Positions 58,297 through 64,000 of a DNA stretch of 64,000 nt are shown here, in pieces. Source of the stretch: Aliarcobacter faecis. GTDB taxonomy: Bacteria > Campylobacterota > Campylobacteria > Campylobacterales > Arcobacteraceae. Each line of letters opens with the position of its first letter. The stretch's first letter is position 1. The position numbers were made by a program, and so were the translations under genes. Where the stretch lies: contig NZ_CP053837.1 in NCBI RefSeq assembly GCF_013201705.1, positions 992,001-1,056,000 of the forward strand. Direction: 5' to 3'. The notes under the pieces were generated by a model. That model did not search any database. It worked only from the letters and a program-made list of their open reading frames with translations, and was not told the origin of the DNA.

Positions 58297-59565
58297 ATGA
58301 ATTTTAGTATAGATAAACCAAAGGTATTTTTTAAAACTTTTGGTTGTAGAACAAATATTTTTGATACACAAGTTATGATGAGTAATTTAAAAGATTTTGA
58401 AGTAACACAAGATGAAAAAGATGCTTCTATTGTAGTAATTAACTCTTGTACTGTAACAAATAGTGCAGATACAACAGCAAGAAGCTATATAAATGGTTTA
58501 AAAAAACTTTCAAATTCACCAAAAGTAATTTTTACAGGATGTGGAACAAGAACAAAGGGTGAAAAGCTTTTTGGTGAGTCAAAAATAGATGGACTTTTTG
58601 GTTCGAGTGAAAAAGAGAATATAAATGAACTTCTAAAGTTAGATGAGAAGTTTTTTAAATTAGGAGATTTAAAAAGTCTTGATAAAACTGTTGTAGAAGA
58701 GTTTGTAGGAAAGAGTAGGGCATTTATAAAAATACAAGAGGGGTGTGATTTTAGATGTTCGTACTGTATTATTCCTCATGTAAGAGGAGATGCTAGAAGT
58801 TATGAAGAGAGTGTTATTTTAAATCAGGTTAAAACTTTAGCACAAAATGGATTTAGTGAATTTATTTTAACAGGTACAAATGTAGGAAGTTATGGTAAAA
58901 AAATGCACACTTCTTTAGCAAAACTTCTTAAAAAAATGGCACAAATAAAAGGTGTGAAGAGAATTAGAATGGGGAGTATTGAACCTATACAAATTGATGA
59001 TGAATTTAAAGAGCTTATAAATGAGCCTTTTATGGCAAAACATCTACATATTGCACTTCAACACACTTCAAAAGATATGTTAAGAATAATGAATAGAAGA
59101 AATAAAGTTTTAAGTGATTTAGAACTTTTCGAATTTTTAAGTAGTAATGGTTATGCTTTAGGAACAGATTTTATTGTAGGTCATCCAGGAGAGACTCCTC
59201 AACTTTGGCAAGAAGCTATGAACAATTTACATAATTTTCCACTTACTCATATTCATGCTTTTACATATTCAAAAAGAGATGGAACACCAAGTGCAACAAT
59301 GAAAGATATTGTAAAAGGTGATATAGCAAAAGATAGATATATTGAACTTGTGGAGATAATAAAGCAAAAAAATTATGAGTTTAGAAAGAAAAATAAAACA
59401 AAACTTGAAGTTTTAGTAGAGCAAGAGAAAAATGGAAAGTATTTAGGTTTTGATCAGTTTTTTAATCAAATTGAAATAACAAGTTCAGAAGATTTGGTTG
59501 GAGATTGGTTAAATTTAGATGATTATAAAGTAGGGATAACAAAAAATGAAGCAAGATTTAAATAG
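58297..59565 (+). CDS. mtaB: tRNA threonylcarbamoyladenosine methylthiotransferase MtaB-like
   Basis: The 422-residue radical-SAM methylthiotransferase shows an N-terminal UPF0004 domain with TFGCRTNIFDTQVMMSNL and the cluster cysteines in INSCTVTNSAD and FTGCGTR. The radical-SAM core has QEGCDFRCSYCIIPHVRGDAR (Cys-x3-Cys-x2-Cys), GTNVGSYG and IALQHTSKDMLRIMNRR. A TRAM-like C-terminus is short. The CDFRCSYC type and length favour MtaB, which modifies t6A37 to ms2t6A, over MiaB. The next gene overlaps its end by 20 nt. Confidence 0.88.
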   Translation: MNFSIDKPKVFFKTFGCRTNIFDTQVMMSNLKDFEVTQDEKDASIVVINSCTVTNSADTTARSYINGLKKLSNSPKVIFTGCGTRTKGEKLFGESKIDGLFGSSEKENINELLKLDEKFFKLGDLKSLDKTVVEEFVGKSRAFIKIQEGCDFRCSYCIIPHVRGDARSYEESVILNQVKTLAQNGFSEFILTGTNVGSYGKKMHTSLAKLLKKMAQIKGVKRIRMGSIEPIQIDDEFKELINEPFMAKHLHIALQHTSKDMLRIMNRRNKVLSDLELFEFLSSNGYALGTDFIVGHPGETPQLWQEAMNNLHNFPLTHIHAFTYSKRDGTPSATMKDIVKGDIAKDRYIELVEIIKQKNYEFRKKNKTKLEVLVEQEKNGKYLGFDQFFNQIEITSSEDLVGDWLNLDDYKVGITKNEARFK

Positions 59566-61009
59566 CAAAAGTATTGATAAAAACTTTAAGCTGATGATTA
59601 TTTCAGCTTTAGTATTGGTTATTTTATTTATTTATACAATTTATAAAAGTAAAACTGTAATTGAAGGAACAACTTATTATTTAGGGATTGGTTTTTTATT
59701 TGTTCTTTTGATTTTAGCTTTTGTTTTAAAATTAAAGCAAGAGAAGATTAGAAAACTTATAAATAAAGATGGTATTAATAGTTTTGATACTGAATTAGCA
59801 AAAAGCTCTTCAAAAGTTTCTAAAAATGAGTTAGATTCTACTATTTTACCAGTAAAATCGAATATTAGTTTTAAAGATGTTGCTGGAATAAAAGAGATTA
59901 AAGAGGAGCTTGAAGAGATTGTTGAGTTTTTAAATAACCCTTCAATTTTTCAGAAATTTAATGTGAAACTTCCAAAAGGTGTCCTTTTAGTAGGTCCTCC
60001 AGGTGTTGGAAAAACTTTGATTGCAAGAGCAGTTGCAGGTGAAGCCCAAGTTCCATTTTTTTATCAAAGTGGAGCTAGTTTTGTTCATATTTATGTTGGA
60101 ATGGGGGCAAAAAAGGTTCGAGAGTTATTTAATAGTGCAAAGTTAAATGCCCCTTCAATAGTTTTTATAGATGAAATTGATGCTATTGGAAAAGCAAGAA
60201 GTGGAAAATCAAATGATGAAAGAGAGTCTACTTTAAATGAACTTCTTACTCAAATGGATGGATTTGAAGGTGATAGTGGAGTTATTGTAATTGCTGCAAC
60301 AAATAAAATAGAGGTTTTAGATGATGCTCTTTTAAGAGCAGGAAGATTTGATAGAAGATTGTATGTAGGATTACCAAATATAGAAGATAGAAAAAAGATT
60401 TTAGAACTATATTTAAAAGATAAAAATCATAATATAAATATAGAAAAATTGGCTATTACTACAGCTGGTTTTAACTCGGCTAGTTTATCAACTCTTGTAA
60501 ATGAGGCTCTTTTATATATGATTAAAAATAGAAAATCAACTCTTGATGAAAGTGATATGGAAGTTGCAAAAAATAAACTTGAATTTGGGAAAAAACAGCA
60601 TAAAATACTTGATATGGAGCAAAAAGAGATTTTAGCTATCTATCAATCTTGTAAGGCATATATCTCAAAAGTAAAAGTAAATCTTCTTGATGATAGTGTG
60701 AGTAAAATAAATAAGGTATTTCTATCATATAATGAAATGTTAGAGAATATAAAAAGAGAACTTGCAGGAAATGTAGGACTTGAATTAATTAAAAAAGAGA
60801 AGTTTGCAATAGGTGAAGATGCTATAAAAAGAGCTGAAAATATTGCTCTTGAAATGGTAGAAAAATATAAAATGGCAACAAGTGTTGATGAGATAATTTT
60901 TAGTGTAAAAGAGAGTTTAAAACTAGAGTTTTCTCAAAATATTGAAGAGATAAATAGATTAAAAGAGTTAATGTTAAAAAATGAGGTTATAAATAAAGAT
61001 GACTTGTAA
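59546..61009 (+). CDS. FtsH-like AAA+ ATPase with a degenerate protease motif
   Basis: The 487-residue protein has two N-terminal membrane helices (~14-33 and ~42-60) and then an FtsH-type AAA domain. Walker A is GPPGVGKT (150-157), the pore loop is [17 protein letters not shown], Walker B is [11 protein letters not shown] (205 onward), and the SRH is [22 protein letters not shown]. Where FtsH has AYHEAGHA, this protein reads AIYQSCKA (364-371), so both zinc histidines and the catalytic Glu are gone. It is probably an unfoldase or assembly factor without proteolysis. It overlaps mtaB by 20 nt and bioV by 11 nt. Confidence 0.9.
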   Translation: MKQDLNSKSIDKNFKLMIISALVLVILFIYTIYKSKTVIEGTTYYLGIGFLFVLLILAFVLKLKQEKIRKLINKDGINSFDTELAKSSSKVSKNELDSTILPVKSNISFKDVAGIKEIKEELEEIVEFLNNPSIFQKFNVKLPKGVLLVGPPGVGKTLIARAVAGEAQVPFFYQSGASFVHIYVGMGAKKVRELFNSAKLNAPSIVFIDEIDAIGKARSGKSNDERESTLNELLTQMDGFEGDSGVIVIAATNKIEVLDDALLRAGRFDRRLYVGLPNIEDRKKILELYLKDKNHNINIEKLAITTAGFNSASLSTLVNEALLYMIKNRKSTLDESDMEVAKNKLEFGKKQHKILDMEQKEILAIYQSCKAYISKVKVNLLDDSVSKINKVFLSYNEMLENIKRELAGNVGLELIKKEKFAIGEDAIKRAENIALEMVEKYKMATSVDEIIFSVKESLKLEFSQNIEEINRLKELMLKNEVINKDDL

Positions 61010-61514
61010 CAACTTTTTTAGTGGTTTTTGTTTTTCAAATGAGTGTGAACTTTTTTTAGATTATTTAGAAAAAAATGATTTTACAATAAGTGGTTTTTCT
61101 TATGGAGCTATAAAGGCTATTCAAAAAGCCTTAAAAAGTGAAACTAGAGTTGATAAACTTCAACTCTTTTCACCTGCTTTTTTTCAAACTAAAGATGAAA
61201 AATTTAAAAAAATGCAACTAATGTTTTTTAAAAAAGATGAAGAACAATATATAAAAAACTTTTTAGGAAATGTAAAATCACCTATATATAAAGATATAGA
61301 TAAATATTTTCAAAAAGGTAATATTGAAGAGTTAAAAGAGCTTTTAGAGTTTGTTTGGAGTAAAGATGATTTAAAAAAACTTAACTCTAAAGGTGTAAAA
61401 ATAGAGGTTTTTTTAGGTGCAAAAGATTTGATAATTGACTCAAATGAAGCAAAAGATTTTTTTAAAGATTTTGCAACGGTTTACTATTTTAAAGATAAAG
61501 GACACTTACTGTGA
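60999..61514 (+). CDS. bioV: Pimeloyl-ACP methyl ester esterase BioV-like
   Basis: The 171-residue protein is much shorter than BioH and matches the small Helicobacter-type BioV alpha/beta hydrolase. The nucleophile Ser lies in ISGFSYGAIKAIQKAL, the segment DKLQLFSPAFFQTKDEKFKKMQL is characteristic, Asp lies in GAKDLIID and His in DKGHLL at the extreme C-terminus. It would cleave pimeloyl-ACP methyl ester for biotin synthesis. It overlaps the ATPase gene by 11 nt and mog by 4 nt. Substrate assignment rests on family resemblance. Confidence 0.8.
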   Translation: MTCNNFFSGFCFSNECELFLDYLEKNDFTISGFSYGAIKAIQKALKSETRVDKLQLFSPAFFQTKDEKFKKMQLMFFKKDEEQYIKNFLGNVKSPIYKDIDKYFQKGNIEELKELLEFVWSKDDLKKLNSKGVKIEVFLGAKDLIIDSNEAKDFFKDFATVYYFKDKGHLL

Positions 61515-62038
61515 TAGCAAAAATTGGAATTGTAACAACAAGTGATAGAGCAAGTGCTGGAATATATGAAGATTTATCTGGTCGAGCGATAATTGATACT
61601 TTAAAAGATTATTTAAAATCTTCTTTTGAACCAGTTTATAGATGTATTAGTGATGATAAAGATACTATTGAAGATACTTTAAAAGATTTAATTGATAATG
61701 AAAAGTGTTGTTTAGTGGTAACTACTGGTGGAACAGGTCCAGCACTTAGAGATGTAACTCCAGAAGCAACTGAAGCTGTATGTGATAGAATGATGCCAGG
61801 TTTTGGAGAACTTATGAGAAGTGTAAGTTTACAATATGTTCCAACTGCGATTTTATCAAGACAAACAGCAGGACTTAGAGGAACTTCTTTAATAGTAAAT
61901 CTTCCAGGTAAACCAAAATCAATAAGGGAGTGTCTTGATGCAGTTTTTCCTGCTATTCCATATTGTATAGATTTGATGGAAGGTCCATATTTAGAGACAA
62001 ATGAAGAAGTTATAAAAGCTTTTAGACCAAAAAAATAA
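61511..62038 (+). CDS. mog: Molybdopterin adenylyltransferase (Mog/MoaB family)
   Basis: The 175-residue protein starts at a GTG that overlaps the bioV stop (GTGA). The MoCF fold shows IVTTSDRASAGIYEDLSG, VVTTGGTGPALRDVTPEAT, PGFGELMRSVSLQYVPTAILSRQTAGLRG and LIVNLPGKPKSIRECLDAVFPAIPYCIDL. This pattern is of Mog type and includes the conserved TGGTG loop and DVTPEA. It adenylates molybdopterin before metal insertion. Its stop codon lies within the terminator shared with ribB. Confidence 0.95.
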   Translation: MIAKIGIVTTSDRASAGIYEDLSGRAIIDTLKDYLKSSFEPVYRCISDDKDTIEDTLKDLIDNEKCCLVVTTGGTGPALRDVTPEATEAVCDRMMPGFGELMRSVSLQYVPTAILSRQTAGLRGTSLIVNLPGKPKSIRECLDAVFPAIPYCIDLMEGPYLETNEEVIKAFRPKK

Positions 62039-62059
62039 GAAGTTTTAAGCTTCTTATTT
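62033..62059. terminator. Terminator shared by mog and ribB
   Basis: AAATAAGAAG (62033-62042) pairs with CTTCTTATTT (62050-62059). Both stop codons, mog at 62036-62038 and ribB at 62054-62056, lie inside the stem, and T-rich arms serve both directions. Confidence 0.75.
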
Positions 62060-62683
62060 CTCATTTTTTAATCTATATTCAATAATCTCTTCTATACTTA
62101 TAATTGGCATTGAATATTTTTTTGCAAAATCTATTATTTGTTCACCTTTTGCCATTGTTCCATCTTCATTTGTTATCTCACATAAAACTGCATTTGGTTC
62201 TAAGTTTGCTAACTTCATCATATCAATACTAGCTTCTGTATGCCCATTTCTTTCTAAAACTCCACCATCTTTTGCACATAATGGAAATATATGACCTGGA
62301 GAAATTATATGGTTTATTCCATCTTTTTTTAGTGCTGATTTTATAGTTGTTACTCTATCTTTTGCACTAACTCCAGTTGTTATATCTTCTTTTGCTTCGA
62401 TTGAGATTGTAAAAGGTGTTTGAAATCTTGAGTTATTAGATTGTACCATCATAGGAAGATTTAACTCTTTTACTTTTTGAGAAGTTAAACATAAGCATAC
62501 AATTCCACTACATTCTCTTATAAGTAGTGCCATTTGCTCATTTGTGATTGTATTTGCATGAAAGATAATATCTGCTTCATTTTCTCTACTTTTATCATCA
62601 GTGATAATAATACCAGTTCCATTTTGAAGTGCTTTTATAGCATTTGCTATATTTTTTTGTGAATTTGACATTTGTTGATTCAT
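62054..62683 (-). CDS. ribB: 3,4-Dihydroxy-2-butanone-4-phosphate synthase
   Basis: The 209-residue protein converts ribulose 5-phosphate to the four-carbon precursor of riboflavin. The acidic loop is DDKSRENEADIIF, and the remaining marks are LIRECSGIVCLCLT, GHIFPLCAKDGGVLERNGHTEASIDMMKLANL and VLCEITNEDG. It is the single-domain form without the GTP cyclohydrolase II half. The ATG at 62683 has AAGGA 6-8 nt upstream. An FMN riboswitch ends about 79 nt before it on the minus strand, so flavin level controls it. Confidence 0.96.
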   Translation of the reverse strand: MNQQMSNSQKNIANAIKALQNGTGIIITDDKSRENEADIIFHANTITNEQMALLIRECSGIVCLCLTSQKVKELNLPMMVQSNNSRFQTPFTISIEAKEDITTGVSAKDRVTTIKSALKKDGINHIISPGHIFPLCAKDGGVLERNGHTEASIDMMKLANLEPNAVLCEITNEDGTMAKGEQIIDFAKKYSMPIISIEEIIEYRLKNEK

Positions 62684-62761
62684 AGTTTTCCTTTTTTTAT
62701 AAAGTAAACTTATTGAATCAGGGCAATAAACCTAATTTTTTTAACAAATAATAAAGTTTAA

Positions 62762-62899
62762 TCTTCTCTTTCATCCAGACTATAACTGTTGGTTTTGGAT
62801 TCTCACCAAATCTGCTTGTCCCTTATAATTTTATAAGGCGCTCGTGGACTTCTATAAAATAGTTACCACCAGTAAGGAATTTCACCTTGCCCTGAGAAA
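62762..62899 (-). ncRNA. FMN riboswitch (RFN element) upstream of ribB
   Basis: Read on the minus strand, the element begins CTCAGGGCAAGGTGAAATTCC and continues with ACTGGTGGTAA, AGTCCACGAGCGCC, a variable AT stem, GATTTGGTGAGAATCC and AACCAACAGTTATAGTCTGGATG, ending in AAGAGAAGAT. These are the conserved joining segments of the RFN element in the right order. It is much richer in G+C than the flanks. A TACAAT on the minus strand at 62918-62913 is a plausible -10. Binding of FMN should shut off ribB expression; I see no clear U-tract terminator between it and ribB, so control may be translational. Confidence 0.95.
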
Positions 62900-62937
62900 A
62901 TAAATTTGTGAAATTGTAACTAAGACTTTCTTAATTA

Positions 62938-63210
62938 TTATTCACTTTTTATTAAACTGTTTGTTAATTTTCTTACAATTGGAAGAATAATTAATAAAAC
63001 AGGAAAAGCAATCAACCATGATATTACCCATGAACTCATCCATAAAGTTATTAATGTTTCTTGAAAACCAATTACTCTAATTGTACTTATAAAAGATACA
63101 ATAAGCGTCATCAATGATGATAAAATAAAAGGCATAATAACTGCACTTGATTTTGTAGGAAATTTTGGAATTCCGAATAAGATTGTTTGTTTTTTGAGAT
63201 TTTTACTCAT
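62938..63210 (-). CDS. DUF2798 family small membrane protein
   Basis: The start at 63210 (MSKNLKKQ) is favoured by AAAAGGG 7 nt upstream; an in-frame ATG at 63243 would add 11 codons without a site. The 90-residue protein has two membrane helices with conserved polar residues, KSSAVIMPFILSSLMTLIVSFISTIR and TLWMSSWVISWLIAFPVLLIILPIVRKL, matching DUF2798. The function is unknown. It lies upstream of the ribB riboswitch on the same strand, so read-through into the riboswitch is possible. Confidence 0.75.
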   Translation of the reverse strand: MSKNLKKQTILFGIPKFPTKSSAVIMPFILSSLMTLIVSFISTIRVIGFQETLITLWMSSWVISWLIAFPVLLIILPIVRKLTNSLIKSE

Positions 63211-63245
63211 AATAGTACCCTTTTCTACACTAAACAGCTTCAAAA

Positions 63246-63310
63246 CGCTAATCTATATTTTATAGTTAAATATCTGGAGTTCTGTCCAGTGTACTATATT
63301 TAATTTAGCG
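63246..63310. other. Folded intergenic element closed by CGCTAA/TTAGCG
   Basis: CGCTAA (63246-63251) pairs with TTAGCG (63305-63310). Inside are two further perfect hairpins, CTATA-TTT-TATAG (63253-63265) and CTGGA-GTTCTG-TCCAG (63274-63289). The following 50 bases (63311-63360) are about 44% G+C, well above the local background, without an open frame of note. The whole 238-bp spacer 63211-63448 is otherwise unassigned. It may be a small structured RNA, a recombination site or a relic of mobile DNA. Confidence 0.45.
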
Positions 63311-63448
63311 CATTGATTGACGTTAATGCTCACGGCCACTCTAAATGAGTTTGCGATGGAATTCTATTTGATACTATCTTAAATTTAAATAAAAATAGTT
63401 AATTTAGCAAATACTTGTTAAAATCTTTGAAATCTAATAGGACAAAAT

Positions 63449-63883
63449 ATGTTTACAAATGAGATAGAGACCTCTATAAAAATATCTTCAACAGCAAATA
63501 AAATATGGAAAGAACTTACAAATTTTGATGAATATAAAAATTGGAATCCATCTATTATTGATATTAGTGGAGAGTTGGGAAAAAATAAAACTATAAAAAT
63601 AGTAGTAAAAATAGATGAAAAAACTATGATTTTTAAACCAATAGTTTTAGAATGTGAAGAAAACAAAGAACTAAGATGGCTTGGAAAACTTCTATTTAGT
63701 GGAATATTTGATGGAGAACATTATTTCTTAATAAAAGAGAATAGTGATGGAATTTCTACATTTGTTCAAGGTGAAAAATTTAGTGGAATTTTAATACCTT
63801 TTTTTGGGAAGATGATTTTAAAGACAAAAAAAGGTTTTGAAGCTATGAATGAAGAGTTAAGAAAAAGAGTTGAAAGAGTTTGA
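63449..63883 (+). CDS. SRPBCC-superfamily protein
   Basis: The 144-residue protein has the START/Bet v1-like pattern: an N-terminal strand ETSIKISSTANKIWKELTNFDEYKNWNPSI, a middle with beta strands, ELRWLGKLLFSGIFDGEHYFLI, and a long C-terminal helix GMILKTKKGFEAMNEELRKRVE-like in character. These proteins bind small hydrophobic ligands; the ligand is unknown. It starts behind AGGACAAAAT, and the next gene follows after 9 nt, so they may be co-transcribed. Confidence 0.82.
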   Translation: MFTNEIETSIKISSTANKIWKELTNFDEYKNWNPSIIDISGELGKNKTIKIVVKIDEKTMIFKPIVLECEENKELRWLGKLLFSGIFDGEHYFLIKENSDGISTFVQGEKFSGILIPFFGKMILKTKKGFEAMNEELRKRVERV

Positions 63884-63892
63884 GAGTTTAAA

Positions 63893-64000
63893 ATGAAAGA
63901 GTTTTTAGAAGAGACAGAAATAATTGACTTTAAAAATAAAGAGGTTTTTAATCTTGCAAAAAAGTTGGCAAAAAATTGTAAAACAGATGAAGAGATAGCA
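63893..64000 (+). CDS. Start of a transglutaminase-like protein gene (cut by window end)
   Basis: Only the first 36 codons are present: MKEFLEETEIIDFKNKEVFNLAKKLAKN followed by CKTDEEIA. The opening EETEIIDF and the KTDEEIA near the end resemble the N-terminus of bacterial transglutaminase-like (cysteine protease fold) proteins, in which this precedes the catalytic domain. The catalytic Cys-His-Asp lies outside the window, so the family is provisional. It lies 9 nt after the SRPBCC gene. Confidence 0.55.
   Translation, partial: MKEFLEETEIIDFKNKEVFNLAKKLAKNCKTDEEIA

Noticed and set aside
61636-62064. 142-codon minus-strand frame over mog
   Set aside because: It is a mirror of the strongly conserved mog coding sequence, with no recognisable domain or start signal.

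Overview
The window is AT-rich, compactly coded chromosomal DNA from a Campylobacterota bacterium. It most resembles Arcobacter/Aliarcobacter, judging by protein character, heavy A/T codon use, TTG/GTG starts and gene order such as aroB - mscS - mtaB - ftsH-like. No species is claimed. I see no insertion sequence, prophage block, CRISPR array or rRNA operon.

Layout. 1-4482 holds the 3' part of a large autotransporter. It is followed by a response regulator broken by one frameshift at a run of ten T (4661-4670), a Fic-type remnant and a DUF234 gene. 6489-17539 is housekeeping: rpoD (minus strand), leuD-leuB, a DHH phosphoesterase, a HIT protein, the rpmJ-rpsM-rpsK-rpsD-rpoA-rplQ operon, gatA and guaB. 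17724-23018 carries a CZB-domain chemoreceptor, meso-diaminopimelate dehydrogenase and a Cache-GGDEF diguanylate cyclase. 23037-28666 holds aroE, a methyltransferase, pgeF, purU, trmL and a Na/phosphate symporter.

28777-34937 is the most accessory-looking part. A response regulator, a histidine kinase and a stand-alone S24 peptidase form one overlapping operon. Next come a VgrG with a C-terminal metzincin-type metalloprotease domain and an overlapping secreted protein of unknown function that looks like its immunity partner. 35116-45487 has a DsrE-like periplasmic protein, a ten-helix membrane protein, aat, a pseudouridine synthase, an ArsC-like reductase, a RecD2-type helicase, a PpiD/SurA-like chaperone, ftsA and ftsZ.

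45512-64000 holds a YeeE/YedE transporter, metX, xseB, a ThiF-type enzyme, a LysE exporter, carB with a short YrdC-like gene, a tRNA with a Glu (UUC) anticodon, a second diguanylate cyclase and aroB. It continues with an MscS channel, mtaB, an FtsH-like ATPase whose protease motif is lost, bioV and mog. The end carries ribB under an FMN riboswitch, a DUF2798 gene, an unexplained structured spacer, an SRPBCC protein and the start of a transglutaminase-like gene.

Regulatory architecture is visible in several places. Many terminators are near-perfect palindromes sitting on the stop codons of convergent genes. Translational coupling by 1-14 nt overlaps is common. The strongest candidates for new biology are the VgrG-metzincin/immunity pair, the homopolymer-interrupted regulator beside the autotransporter, the two-component/S24 operon, the pseudo-protease FtsH paralogue and the GC-richer folded spacer near 63.3 kb.
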